Counted from the first letter of the stretch, positions 41,552 through 51,156 are shown. The stretch is 64,000 nucleotides of DNA from Gordonia sp. KTR9 (GCF_000143885.2 NC_018581.1:3844001-3908000); one strand, 5' to 3'. Notes: generated by a model not told the origin, from the letters alone. Numbers and translations: made by a program.

Positions 41552-42520
41552 ATGGAGTCCCTTCCGGATCGGTCTCTCCCCGACCGTCCCGTCCCCGGTC
41601 GACGCGAAGTCGAGCGTCGTCAGGCTGCGCTCGATCCCGGCCGTGCTCTCGTCGAGATGCCCTTCCGAATCGGATTCGCCGTGACCGGCGTGGTGTTGAG
41701 CGCCGCCGAGTCCGCCGTCACGATCGCCCGGGTCACCGCCAGCAGCGTCCAGCACGAACTCGCGCTGGCCGTCGGTGTCGACGCCGACGAGTTGGGCAGT
41801 GCCCGCACGCCGCTCGCCCTGCTGAACCAGTTGTCCGAACTACTCGGACCCGACCGGCCGTTCGGGCGCATCCTCGCCAACGGCGGGCCGCTGGAGCGGT
41901 TGCTGAACCCGGGCGGCGTCATCGACCGTTTGACCGCGCCCGACGGCCCGCTCGAGAAGCTCACCGCCAAAGGCGGGCTCCTCGATCAGATGGCCGACGA
42001 ACGCGGCATCCTGATCCGGCTCACCGCCAAGGACGGCCCCCTGGACCGGTTGACCCGCCCCGGCGGCGTCGTCGACCAGTTCACCGAGAACGAGGGCATC
42101 CTCGAACGCCTGACCTCCGAGGGCGGGATCGTCGACAAGCTGACGGCACCCGACGGTGTGCTGGAGAAGGTCACCGCGGCCGGCGGCATCCTCGATCGTC
42201 TCGCCGCCGACGGCGGGCTGCTCGATCAACTCGTCGGTGAGGACGGCGCGGTCGAACGGGCCATCGCCCCCGGCGGGCCGCTGGACCGGATCACCGAGCT
42301 GACCGAGGTCATCGGCCAACTGGCGCCGAACCTGCTCGCGATGCAGGACACCGTGCACGAGCTGGCCGAGACCGTCGACCTGCTCAACCAGACGGTCACT
42401 CCCCTCGGCGGCCTCGCCGAACGACTCCCCAAACGACTCACCCGTCCCCCCAAGGGTTCTGGCGGCAACGGCAACGGGGACGCCGCTCCCGCCGACTCGA
42501 ACGGATACCCGCGGGCCTAG
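41552..42520 (+). CDS. Decapeptide-repeat protein
   Basis: 322 residues. Residues 1-100 contain a possible amphipathic or membrane-associated stretch (MPFRIGFAVTGVVLSAAESA). Residues 101-250 are fifteen consecutive ten-residue units of consensus GG-x-L-[DE]-[RK]-L-T-[AP]-x (for example GGVIDRLTAP, DGPLEKLTAK, GGILDRLAAD) without a single length change. A conserved helical part (LLAMQDTVHELAETVDLLNQ) and a disordered Pro/Gly tail follow. A TAGGGT element eight bases before the ATG suggests leaderless expression. I do not know a function; the regular repeat implies a rod or solenoid. Confidence 0.78.
   Translation: MESLPDRSLPDRPVPGRREVERRQAALDPGRALVEMPFRIGFAVTGVVLSAAESAVTIARVTASSVQHELALAVGVDADELGSARTPLALLNQLSELLGPDRPFGRILANGGPLERLLNPGGVIDRLTAPDGPLEKLTAKGGLLDQMADERGILIRLTAKDGPLDRLTRPGGVVDQFTENEGILERLTSEGGIVDKLTAPDGVLEKVTAAGGILDRLAADGGLLDQLVGEDGAVERAIAPGGPLDRITELTEVIGQLAPNLLAMQDTVHELAETVDLLNQTVTPLGGLAERLPKRLTRPPKGSGGNGNGDAAPADSNGYPRA
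41852..42301 (+). repeat. Fifteen 30-bp coding repeats
   Basis: The DNA encoding residues 101-250 of the decapeptide protein is a strict 30-base periodic array. Copies differ at many positions, so it is an old protein repeat rather than a recent tandem expansion. Confidence 0.8.
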
Positions 42521-42546
42521 CCTCCGGACACTGCACGCGCAGCCAC

Positions 42547-44217
42547 TCAGAACGGCGGCGGGTTGTCATCGGTCTTCGGCTGACGGTTGGCCGCCGCGGT
42601 CCGGGCATGTCGATTCGCTTCGCGCTGTGCCTGGTTGCGGGCGCGTTCTTCTCGCCGCTTCGCGTGTTTCGCGGCGGTGCGTTCGGTGATCGTGCGCGGT
42701 GGTCGGCCGTGCCGGTCGGGCACGATGACCCGCGGTGTCGGTGGGGCTTTCGCGGCTTGTTCGAATCGGATGCGACGCAGGTTGGGGAAGAGGTCTTCGA
42801 GGGTTTCGGCCTCGCCGGGGATCACGAAACCTTCCGGCGTCACGAATTCGGTGACCAGCCGGCCCTGCTCGTCGCGGTACTGCACGTCGGTCCAGTCACC
42901 GTGGGTTTTGTGGAGATGCCCGGCACGGCATTTCGCGTTGAGGTTCTCACTCGAGGTCGCACCGCCACGTGCGGGGCGGGCGTGGTCGTACTCGGCGACG
43001 TGATCGACATCGGCGGTGAACGCCGACCGCGTGCAGCCGGGTTCGGTGCAGTAGCCGTCGCGCACACGCACGAACTGCGCACACGCACTGGTCGGCCGAT
43101 ACGGATCACCCGGCAACGCACCCGGGAACACGATCACACTGGCGGCGTCCGGCCGTGGTGCGGCGGCGTTCGCGGTCCGCGTGCTCACATCGTCTGCGGC
43201 GGTGACGCGGGTGGGTGGTGTGCGTATCGGGGTGACCGGGGCCAGGGTGGCGTCGGGCCGGGCGGCGAGGTCGCGCACATGCTCATCGCAGATCACCCCG
43301 TGCCCGTCGACCCACCCGGGCCCGGACCCACCGGCCAGCGTGTCGGCGTCGGTCACGACGTGGATCACGATCTCGGTGCCCGACTCCGCGGCGGTCAGGT
43401 CAGGAGGTGTTGCGGTGCAGTCGGGTTCGCCACATGCGCACGCGAACACCGACCGGGTGAGCAACGCGCACATGGCATCGGACTTACGTTGACCCAGGGT
43501 GCGCCCATCCCGATCACACACCGATGCGGCAAGCGCGCGCACCGACGCCTGGCAGGCCCGAACGTTCTCGGCGGCCATGACCGCGGTAATCTCGGCGGTG
43601 CCGTCGCCATGGTTCTCGGTCCACACGCCACGGTTGTCGAGCGCTTCGCGACGCCGTTCGCGGACCGCGTCGGCATCGTGGCCGAAGACCAATCGGTCGA
43701 TCATGTCGCGCAGACCCGACGTCGACCACGACCCGCCCCGACCGCGCAGCAAGTCGGCGATCGATTCATCGAGAACCTCGATGATCCGGCGACTGTCGGG
43801 GTCGTCGGGATCGAGATGGTGATCGTCGGACACCAGGTGGGTGCGACTGATGATCTCGCGGATCTGGTGCGCGGCGATGATCCCGTCGCGCAACGTCTCC
43901 AACACCCGGGGTAGCCGATCACGAAGACACAGCGCGTCGTCGACCAGCGCCGCCGCACGGTAGCGGGTGATACCCGCTTCGCGGGCCACCCGGGCGACGA
44001 TGTCGCCGAATCCATCAGAGACATAACTGGAACCGGTCGGGGTCAACAATCGGTCACACAGCACCAGGATCGTCTGGTAGCGGCACCACGCCAGATACGA
44101 CTCCCCAGCCCGCACAGCACCCAGGCGTTGCATGTGTGAGACCGTGTCGGCTTCGGCCGGGCGGGCAGCATCGACCCCGGCGAGAAACTCGCCCGGTAGA
44201 TCCGTCCACGCCCCCAC
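42547..44217 (-). CDS. DUF222/13E12-type protein with C-terminal HNH domain
   Basis: About 556 residues of the large mycolata family of REP13E12-like proteins. The DUF222 part is visible (CRYQTILVLCDRLL, VAREAGITRYRAAALV and RDMIDRLVFGHD), and the HNH domain is FVRVRDGYCTEPGCTRSAFTADVDHVAEYDHAR with ENLNAKCRAGHLHKTHGDW. These genes are multi-copy in Gordonia and mycobacteria and can serve as integration targets; the nuclease role is not proven. The start is uncertain (TTG 44229, GTG 44217 or later ATG). Basic C-terminal tail with KHAKRREERARNQAQREANR. Confidence 0.8.
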   Translation of the reverse strand: MGAWTDLPGEFLAGVDAARPAEADTVSHMQRLGAVRAGESYLAWCRYQTILVLCDRLLTPTGSSYVSDGFGDIVARVAREAGITRYRAAALVDDALCLRDRLPRVLETLRDGIIAAHQIREIISRTHLVSDDHHLDPDDPDSRRIIEVLDESIADLLRGRGGSWSTSGLRDMIDRLVFGHDADAVRERRREALDNRGVWTENHGDGTAEITAVMAAENVRACQASVRALAASVCDRDGRTLGQRKSDAMCALLTRSVFACACGEPDCTATPPDLTAAESGTEIVIHVVTDADTLAGGSGPGWVDGHGVICDEHVRDLAARPDATLAPVTPIRTPPTRVTAADDVSTRTANAAAPRPDAASVIVFPGALPGDPYRPTSACAQFVRVRDGYCTEPGCTRSAFTADVDHVAEYDHARPARGGATSSENLNAKCRAGHLHKTHGDWTDVQYRDEQGRLVTEFVTPEGFVIPGEAETLEDLFPNLRRIRFEQAAKAPPTPRVIVPDRHGRPPRTITERTAAKHAKRREERARNQAQREANRHARTAAANRQPKTDDNPPPF

Positions 44218-44418
44218 AATGCCCCCCAAGACGCTGCAACCCGATCGAATCGACCGGTCGAAACTGATACTTCCAAGGTAAACCCGACCACCGACAAGTA
44301 CGTGCGCGCACGACGATCGGCCCTCGATATCTGCGGCCCGCCATCGGGAAGCACTGCGAGACGCTGCACGGTTTTGTTGTGTCCGTGAGCCTTTCGCTTG
44401 CGAGCGTCACTCCGGTCC

Positions 44419-44638
44419 CTGAGGAGCGAGCTTGCGAGCGTCACGAAGGGTCTCGCAACCTCGGTCGCCAGACCCTTCGTGACGCGCCCTCCGCAAGCTC
44501 CGGGCGCTCCTCAGGGAGCAGATGGGGTTTGGGTTCTGCTCGGATCAGGCTGCTCAGGGAGCAGGCGTGGGTGTGGGTTCTGCGGCTCTTCGGATCAGGG
44601 AGCAGAGGGGTGGCGCTTCCGCAAGGTCCGGGCGCTCC
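44419..44638. repeat. Intergenic inverted and direct repeats of a dispersed family
   Basis: GCGTCACGAAGGGTCT (44437-44452) pairs perfectly with AGACCCTTCGTGACGC (44469-44484), and outside this CTGAGGAGCG / CGCTCCTCAG extends an imperfect inverted repeat over 44419-44512. Downstream TCAGGGAGCAG recurs three times and TGGGTTCTGC twice. The CCTCAGGGAGCAG core is also in the tandem repeat at 10559-10626. The whole 44230-44638 gap (409 bases) contains no gene. Confidence 0.7.
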
Positions 44639-45946
44639 TCAGGAGGCAGACCGGCTGACACCCAGCGCTCGGCCCAGCAACTCCACATACCGGTCCACAT
44701 CCCCCATCACCTCGGGACTCGTGGTCACCGAGAGGGCGATGCGATCACCGATGCCGTGCACGCCGTGGGTCAGTCCCTGGGCGGGTGACAGCGCGGGAAA
44801 TCCGGTCGTGAACAGGATCTCGCCGCCGTCGAGATCGATGTCGGCGGCGCCACGGTCCACCGACGACACCACCGTGACGCCGGTGACCGTCTCCGGCGGG
44901 GTCTCGAGGTCGACAGCCCCGATCCCCCATCGGGCCAGGATTGCGGGGGTCGACTCCGACGCGCGATGCTGTGCGAGCCGCACCGGGTCCGCCTCGGCCG
45001 CGCGGGCGGCGGCGACATCGGCGCCGATGAGTCGCGCGCGCTCGACCAGATCGTCGACGTCGACGTGCAGGTCGACCGCAGCATTGCGGAAGTGGTTGCG
45101 GGCCTGCGGTTCTCCCGTTCGCCCGATCGTCAGCTCGACGCCTAACCGCCGCCCGGTCTCGCCCAGGTACTCCGGTAGCGCTGCCGAGATCGCGGCGAGT
45201 ACCGCGACCGTGACCGGTTGCCCACGGCGGGTGAGATGGGCGCGGTCGAACACCAGTACCCGAAGGGTCCGTCGCGGTCTTGGTGGGGTGTTCAGCCGTG
45301 TCGGCGGGTATCCCGACGGTCCAGGCGCAGACGCCGGGGCCAGGCGCGCCACACGGAACCCTCGCCGAGCCGTGGTGACGAACTCGCCGGGGAACCGGAG
45401 GACGCCGCCGAGAAAGGTCCCCGCGTCGACCAGCAGTTCGCGACCGGACGAACGCGTAGACGCCGGCCGTCGCGGTGTGGCGGGCGCAGTGAACCACTCG
45501 CGCACGATCTGAGACGCGCGGCGCCCGTCGCCCAGTGCGTGACACATCTGCACGACGACGACGTAGACGTCGCCTGCGGCGCCCGGGGCGTCGACGACAG
45601 GACCGAACAGATGCGCCCGCCACGCCGCCCGCGTGGGGTCGAGTGGCCGGGCGATGAGCCCGGCGATCTCGGCCAGGCACGACGACCAGGTCCGGCGCGT
45701 CGAATCGACACGGACCTGGTCGTCGGCGGGACTGACGGATTCCCAGTACGGCCGGTCGACCGTGCCCGGCACATCGCGGATCCGGAGGCACAGGTCGTCG
45801 ACGAGCGCGGCGCGGAGCCGGAGTCGCGCCGCACAGTCCTCGACCGAACTGCTCGGTGCGGCAAAGCAATACACCAGGAACTGGTCGTTCGGGATACGGC
45901 GCGACATCCAGTACGACGCCGCGTCCGCGGCGGCCATCCTGTGCAT
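44639..45946 (-). CDS. WS/DGAT-like acyltransferase
   Basis: 435 residues. The N-terminal MHRMAAADAASYWMSRRIPN corresponds to the usual start of wax ester synthase/diacylglycerol acyltransferases. The catalytic HHxxxDG motif reads CHALGDG, so the first His is replaced by Cys while the catalytic second His and DG remain. The C-terminal domain includes NHFRNAAVDLHVDVDD and SVDRGAADIDLDGGEI. These enzymes make wax esters or triacylglycerol, or act on other acyl acceptors; the altered motif makes the substrate less sure. Adjacent to the convergent repeat region; transcribed in the direction of the 45966 gene. Confidence 0.75.
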   Translation of the reverse strand: MHRMAAADAASYWMSRRIPNDQFLVYCFAAPSSSVEDCAARLRLRAALVDDLCLRIRDVPGTVDRPYWESVSPADDQVRVDSTRRTWSSCLAEIAGLIARPLDPTRAAWRAHLFGPVVDAPGAAGDVYVVVVQMCHALGDGRRASQIVREWFTAPATPRRPASTRSSGRELLVDAGTFLGGVLRFPGEFVTTARRGFRVARLAPASAPGPSGYPPTRLNTPPRPRRTLRVLVFDRAHLTRRGQPVTVAVLAAISAALPEYLGETGRRLGVELTIGRTGEPQARNHFRNAAVDLHVDVDDLVERARLIGADVAAARAAEADPVRLAQHRASESTPAILARWGIGAVDLETPPETVTGVTVVSSVDRGAADIDLDGGEILFTTGFPALSPAQGLTHGVHGIGDRIALSVTTSPEVMGDVDRYVELLGRALGVSRSAS

Positions 45947-45965
45947 GACCGCCAGCGTAGCGGCG

Positions 45966-47204
45966 CTACTTCTGCCCGGCGCTCCAGGCGTAGGGCAGGT
46001 CGGTGCCGTTGAGCACGTGGTCGCCGACCGCCTGCAGCTTGAAGATCAGCGGGTTGTGCACCGAGATCACTCGGGCATTGCGCCAGTGGCGGTCGAGGCG
46101 CAGACGCTCGGAGGTGATCGACGCGCCGCCGACCTCGAACAGCTGCGTGGTCGCATCGAGCACGGTGGGGATGACCGCGGCCTGAGCCCGGGCGACGTCG
46201 AACTCGACGCGGTCGAGCAGTTCGGCGTCCTCCCACCCGGCGAGAGCAAGCTCATCGAGCTCGTCGGCGATGTCGAGGACCAGCGTGCGCGCGGTGTAGG
46301 CCGCGGCCGAGAGACGACCGATCACCTGCTGCACCAGCGGATCGTTGCGCGGCAGGTCGGCCGTCGAGTGGGTGAAGGTGCGCGTGCGGTTGCGCACCCA
46401 CTCCACGACGTCGTCGGTCGCACGCGCCGCGATACCCGCGAGCACCGAGAGCTGCACCAGCTGCAGATACGACGTCGCGTATGTGCGCCCTTCCCCGCCG
46501 TAACCCGGACCGAGAACACGCTCGGCCGGAACCTCGACACCGGCGAACTCGGTGGTACCGCTGGCGGTCAGGCGCTGACCGAAACCGTCCCAGTCGTCGT
46601 GCTGGGTAACGCCGTCGGCGTCGGCGTCGACGAGCACCGAGACCCGCTCGCCGTCCTGGTCGGCGGCGACGAGGATGTGGTCGGAGTACAGGCTGCCGGT
46701 GCTGTAGTACTTGGTGCCGTCGAGCCGGAACCTGCCGTCCGGGCTCGCGGGGTCCGAAGTGAGCCGAGTCTGATAGCGGTCGATGGCACCAACGCCGGGT
46801 TCGGTGATCGCGTTGCCGACCAGCGTGCCCTCACCGACCTTGCGCAACCACCGCTGCGCACCCTCGTCCGGCAGGGCGGCGAGCTGGTCCTCGACGAACG
46901 ACCAGTGCACCCGCAGGGCCTGCGGCAGATTGGACTCCGCGGCGGCCAGGTCGATGAGCAACCGGAACAGCTGACGGATCGACGCGCCGTATCCGCCGAG
47001 TTCCACCGGCACGCGCAGCGCACCGAACTTCGCCTCCCGCAGCCACGAGACCTCATCGTGCGCAAGCCTGCGGTCGTCCTCGCGCTGCACGGCGCCCTCG
47101 GCGATCCGGGCGAAGATCGGCGCGAACACCTCGTCGAGCCGCTCGTCGCTCGTTCCGTCGGAGGCGCTGCCAGAAGGCCTCGTGGTGGGCACAGTGGACG
47201 TCAT
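45966..47204 (-). CDS. Acyl-CoA-dehydrogenase-fold flavin monooxygenase (SfnC/DszC-like)
   Basis: 412 residues. The fold is that of acyl-CoA dehydrogenases, but motifs such as FGALRVPVELGGYGASIRQL, GNAITEPGVGAIDRYQTRL, LDGTKYYSTGSLYSDH, and the C-terminal HNPLIFKLQAVGDHVLNG match the FMNH2-dependent sulfone/dibenzothiophene monooxygenase group (SfnC, DszC). It lacks the catalytic Glu context of true dehydrogenases. It would need a separate flavin reductase. Role may be organosulfur or similar compound oxidation; substrate unknown. A good ribosome site (AAAGGA) decides the ATG at 47204. Divergent from the thiolase-hydratase fusion. Confidence 0.75.
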   Translation of the reverse strand: MTSTVPTTRPSGSASDGTSDERLDEVFAPIFARIAEGAVQREDDRRLAHDEVSWLREAKFGALRVPVELGGYGASIRQLFRLLIDLAAAESNLPQALRVHWSFVEDQLAALPDEGAQRWLRKVGEGTLVGNAITEPGVGAIDRYQTRLTSDPASPDGRFRLDGTKYYSTGSLYSDHILVAADQDGERVSVLVDADADGVTQHDDWDGFGQRLTASGTTEFAGVEVPAERVLGPGYGGEGRTYATSYLQLVQLSVLAGIAARATDDVVEWVRNRTRTFTHSTADLPRNDPLVQQVIGRLSAAAYTARTLVLDIADELDELALAGWEDAELLDRVEFDVARAQAAVIPTVLDATTQLFEVGGASITSERLRLDRHWRNARVISVHNPLIFKLQAVGDHVLNGTDLPYAWSAGQK

Positions 47205-47386
47205 CGGTGGTCCTTTCGATCGCAATCCGGTCGGCGACAGTCTGGTCCGAACCGCATCGGCCGACCACGGTTGTAACCGCGCTGACCGCAACACTGACGT
47301 TCCCGGCGGGACCGCCGCACACTGGCGCGGGACATTCGTGGACACCTCCGATGAGACCCCGGTCACGTGGTGTGTCAATGTTTGGT

Positions 47387-49783
47387 ATGCCAACAACGCT
47401 CGTTGATATCGATCCGAACACCCCTGTCGTCGTCGGCGTGGGACAGGCGTCGGAACGCCTGACCGATCCCGGCTACGAAGCTCTCGGCGAGGCCGACCTC
47501 GCCGCCCGGGCTGTGACCGCCGCATTCGCCGACTCCGGTGGCGATGTCGCCGCGTCGATCGACACGATCGCCGCGATCCGGTCGTTCGAGATCTCGAGCC
47601 CGCTGTCGTCGTCACCAATGGGCCGGCCGGACAACATGCCGCGTGCGGTGGGCAACCGGGTCGATGTGGACCCGCGACGCGCGGTGCAGGCGGTGACCGG
47701 TGGTCAGACCCCGCAGACGATTCTCACCGAGCTCGCCGGAACGATCGCCGCCGGAGACTCCGAGGGCGCAGTCGTGTTCGGCGCCGAGGTGATGTCGACC
47801 GTCCGTCATCTGATGTCCCAGCCGGAGGACAAGCGTCCGAGCTTCGCCGAGGAGGTCGGCGGCCAGCTCGACGACCGTGGTTTCGGCTTGAAGGGCATCA
47901 TCACCGTCGCCGAGATGCGGCACGGCCTCGCGTCGGTGCTGCCGCAGTACGCCTTGCTCGAGAACGCCCGCCGGCACGCCTCGGGCCTGGGCCGCGACGC
48001 CTACATCGCAACGATGGGTGAGTTGTTCGCACCCTTCACCGAGGTCGCCGCCGCCAACCCGCATTCGGCGGCACCGACAGCGCGCACCGCGGCCGAACTG
48101 GTCACCGTCACCCCCGAGAACCGAGTCGTGTCCGATCCCTTCACCCGGTACATCGTGGCGCGCGACCAGGTGAACCAGGCCGCGGCGGTCGTCGTGATGT
48201 CGGTGCGGGCAGCGCAGGCCGCCGGTATCGATCCCGCGAAATGGGTATTCCTGCATGGGCATTCGTCCACCGTCGAGCGGCCGGTACTGGCCCGTCCCGA
48301 ACTCGGCTCCGCCCCCGCGGCTCCCGCGGCGGTACACCACGCGCTGCGGGTCGCGGGACTCGAACTCGACGACATCTCCGTCGTCGACATCTACAGCTGC
48401 TTCCCGATCGCGGTGTTCAACGTCCTCGACGGAATCGGGATGGCGCCCGACGACCCGCGCGGGCTGACCGTGACCGGCGGGTTGCCGTTCTTCGGCGGCC
48501 CGGGCAACGACTACTCCCTGCACGCGATCGCCGAAGTCGTCACCCGGGTCCGGCGATCACCGGGCGAATTCGGCCTGGTGGTCGCCAACGGCGGGGTGCT
48601 GAGCAAGCATGCCGCCGGGGTGTATTCGACGACGCCGGCACCCTGGCGTCCGGACACCAGCGGCCCAGTCCAGGCCGAGCTCGACGCGGTGGCAACCGTT
48701 CCCACCATCGCCGACGCCGACGGCCCCGCGGTGATCGAGACCTACACGGTCATCCCGCAGAAGAGCGGCCGCCGCACCGGCGTGGTCATCGGCCGGCTCG
48801 TCGACTCGACCTCCCCGGAGGGGCTCGGCGCGCGGTTCGTCGCCAACCTCGATTCCGACGACGACGAGTTCTTCGAGCTCCTCCTCACCTCCGACGATCC
48901 GGTCGGCACGCCGATCGTGGTGCAGTCGTTCGACAAGGGCAATCGGGTGGCCCTGACCGCTTCGGCCATGGACTCCCGGCATCCGGTTGTCGCACCGGCT
49001 TTCCGCGATTCCTACGAGCACGTGGAGATCCGTCGGGACGGCCGGCTGCTCGAGGTGACCATCAACCGCCCGGACGCACGCAACGCCTTGAATCCCGCGG
49101 CCAACGCCGAACTCGACTCGATCTTCGAGGCGTATTTCGCCGATCCCGACCTGTGGGTGGCCATCCTGACGGGCAAGGGAGACAAGGCATTCTCCGCGGG
49201 CAACGACCTGGCGGCGACCGCTGGCCCGGCCGCACTGTCGGTGCCCAAGAACGGGTTCGCCGGCCTGACGTCACGGCGCAGCCTACCCAAACCCGTGATC
49301 GCCGCGGTCAACGGCTTCGCGCTCGGCGGGGGCTGCGAGATCGCGATGGCCTGCCACATCGTCGTGGCCGACGAGGACGCCTCGTTCGGCCTGCCCGAGG
49401 TGAAGGTCGGACTCGCGGCGGCCGCCGGCGGGCTGGTCCGCCTGCCGCGGATGGTGCCACCGGCACTCGCGCGCGACATGATCCTGACCGGCCGCCGGAT
49501 CTCGGCCGCCGAGGCCGCGGCCGCCGGCCTGGTGAGCCGGATCGCCCCCGCCGGAAAAGTTCTCGAGACCGCTCGCGGGGTGGCCGAGGAGATCCTCGCC
49601 GCCTCACCGACATCCGTGCGGGCGTCGATCGCCACCATGGAGCAGTCCGACGCCATCACCGACACCGTCGACGCCGTCCACGCCAGCACCTCGGTGCTCG
49701 ACTCGCTGGTGATCAGCGGCGACACCCTCGAGGGGATCATGGCGTTCGTGATGAAGCGGACCCCGAACTGGAAGGGCCACTGA
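47387..49783 (+). CDS. Fusion of a thiolase-like protein with an enoyl-CoA hydratase
   Basis: 798 residues. Residues 1-525 are a thiolase-superfamily protein of the Cys-poor type: VVGVGQASERL, GGQTPQTILTELAGTIAAG (Gly where thiolases have the Cys), DIYSCFPIAVFNVLDGIG and ANGGVLSKHAAGVYST. Residues about 540-798 are a complete crotonase: EVTINRPDARNALNP, FSAGNDLAAT (oxyanion), FALGGGCEIAMACHIVVADE and LPEVKVGLAAAAGGLVRLPR. The frame is continuous, so the fusion is real. Separate proteins do these jobs in fatty acid or sterol side-chain breakdown; the fusion implies channelled CoA substrates. ATG at 47387 or 47378. Confidence 0.82.
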   Translation: MPTTLVDIDPNTPVVVGVGQASERLTDPGYEALGEADLAARAVTAAFADSGGDVAASIDTIAAIRSFEISSPLSSSPMGRPDNMPRAVGNRVDVDPRRAVQAVTGGQTPQTILTELAGTIAAGDSEGAVVFGAEVMSTVRHLMSQPEDKRPSFAEEVGGQLDDRGFGLKGIITVAEMRHGLASVLPQYALLENARRHASGLGRDAYIATMGELFAPFTEVAAANPHSAAPTARTAAELVTVTPENRVVSDPFTRYIVARDQVNQAAAVVVMSVRAAQAAGIDPAKWVFLHGHSSTVERPVLARPELGSAPAAPAAVHHALRVAGLELDDISVVDIYSCFPIAVFNVLDGIGMAPDDPRGLTVTGGLPFFGGPGNDYSLHAIAEVVTRVRRSPGEFGLVVANGGVLSKHAAGVYSTTPAPWRPDTSGPVQAELDAVATVPTIADADGPAVIETYTVIPQKSGRRTGVVIGRLVDSTSPEGLGARFVANLDSDDDEFFELLLTSDDPVGTPIVVQSFDKGNRVALTASAMDSRHPVVAPAFRDSYEHVEIRRDGRLLEVTINRPDARNALNPAANAELDSIFEAYFADPDLWVAILTGKGDKAFSAGNDLAATAGPAALSVPKNGFAGLTSRRSLPKPVIAAVNGFALGGGCEIAMACHIVVADEDASFGLPEVKVGLAAAAGGLVRLPRMVPPALARDMILTGRRISAAEAAAAGLVSRIAPAGKVLETARGVAEEILAASPTSVRASIATMEQSDAITDTVDAVHASTSVLDSLVISGDTLEGIMAFVMKRTPNWKGH

Positions 49784-49944
49784 GGACTCAGTCCGAACCA
49801 CTCACACGAGGACGAAAGCACACCGAAAACGCGCGGATGGTCGCCGGATGCTGAACACTTGGTCGGCGGCCACTCCGAAGGCGCTCCGCGTACCGGGTGG
49901 CCGCTGTTACGACACATCAGTCGTGTCCAGAAAGGCGGCACACC

Positions 49945-51156
49945 ATGTCCGGTCGTAGTAAGGCAAGCGGAACCACGACATCCACACGTACTGCTCCACA
50001 GACCTCGTACCGTGTGGACCCACCTGACTGGACATTGCCCCGGGGCACCATCGTGCTCCTCACCATCGCCGGCCTCGTCGTCGCGGTCGCCGGCATCAAG
50101 TCGGTCGCTTCCCTGGCCGCGCCGGTCTTCCTCGCACTGATGCTCACCGTCGCCGTCCAGCCGGTCCCGACCTGGTTGCGCACGAAAGGCTTGCCGCGCT
50201 GGGCGGCGTTCCTGACGACCGTGCTGCTCGTCTACGGCATCTTGATCGGACTCTTTGCGGCGCTGGTGTTCTCCGTCGCACGCCTGGCATCGATCCTCCC
50301 GCAGTACGACGACAAGTTCGATGATCTCGTCACCAGCTTCCAGAACTTCCTCACCAGTCACGGCGTGAGCCACGACAAGGTGCAGGACATGATCTCCCAC
50401 GTCGACACCAGCAAGGTCGTCAGCGCGGTGACCGACGTGCTGGCCAGCACGTTCAGTGTCGCGTCGACACTCGTACTCGTCCTCGCGCTGCTGCTGTTCA
50501 TGGCCGCGGACTCGGTCGGCTTCGACGACCGGATGAACGTCCTGGACCGGATGCGTCCCGACATCGCATCGGCGTTCCGCTCCTTCTCGCAGGGGACGCG
50601 CAGCTACCTCTGGGTGTCGACGGTCTTCGGCCTGATCGTCGCCGTACTCGACAGCGTGGCGCTGGCGTTGCTGTCCATCCCCCTGCCGATCCTGTGGGGA
50701 CTGCTCTCGTTCATCACCAACTACATCCCGAATGTCGGGTTCATCATCGGTCTCGTCCCGCCCGCGTTGCTGGGCCTCCTCGACGGCGGACCGACCAAGA
50801 TGCTGATCGTCATCGTCGTCTACAGCGCCATCAACGTCGTCATCCAATCGGTGATCCAGCCGAAGTTCGTCGGCGACGCCGTGGGACTGTCGACCACACT
50901 GACCTTCATGTCCCTGCTCTTCTGGGCATGGGCGATCGGGCCGTTGGGGGCGATCCTCGCGGTACCGCTCACGCTGCTCGCCAAGGCCCTGCTGATCGAC
51001 ATCGACCCCGCGACCCGCTGGGCGGACGTGCTGCTGTCGTCGGGCGGGAAGCCCGGCGTCGAGACACCCGACGACGAACCCGACGACGAACCCGCCGACG
51101 AACCCGTAGGGGTCGCGAAGACTCCGGACACGAAGGGGCAGGATCCCACCCTCTGA
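49945..51156 (+). CDS. AI-2E family (PerM/TqsA-like) transporter
   Basis: 403 residues with about eight predicted transmembrane segments. The family landmarks are SLAAPVFLALMLTVAVQPVPTWL near residue 55, LPILWGLLSFITNYIPNVGFIIGLVPPALL and QSVIQPKFVGDAVGLSTTLTFMSLLFWAWAIGPLGAILAVPLTLL. Members export autoinducer-2, act as Na+/H+ antiporters or are unassigned. The C-terminal tail is acidic with repeated DDEPDDEPADEP. ATG at 49945 follows an AAAGG site. The 160 bases before it contain no gene. Confidence 0.83.
   Translation: MSGRSKASGTTTSTRTAPQTSYRVDPPDWTLPRGTIVLLTIAGLVVAVAGIKSVASLAAPVFLALMLTVAVQPVPTWLRTKGLPRWAAFLTTVLLVYGILIGLFAALVFSVARLASILPQYDDKFDDLVTSFQNFLTSHGVSHDKVQDMISHVDTSKVVSAVTDVLASTFSVASTLVLVLALLLFMAADSVGFDDRMNVLDRMRPDIASAFRSFSQGTRSYLWVSTVFGLIVAVLDSVALALLSIPLPILWGLLSFITNYIPNVGFIIGLVPPALLGLLDGGPTKMLIVIVVYSAINVVIQSVIQPKFVGDAVGLSTTLTFMSLLFWAWAIGPLGAILAVPLTLLAKALLIDIDPATRWADVLLSSGGKPGVETPDDEPDDEPADEPVGVAKTPDTKGQDPTL

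Noticed and set aside
42607..43914. A 435-codon plus-strand frame opposite the DUF222/HNH gene
   Set aside because: Antisense to a gene with clear HNH motifs; its composition is that of a shadow frame.
49012..50847. A 611-codon minus-strand frame opposite the fusion and AI-2E genes
   Set aside because: It spans two well-supported plus-strand genes and their gap and has shadow-type composition (runs of D, R, E, H).
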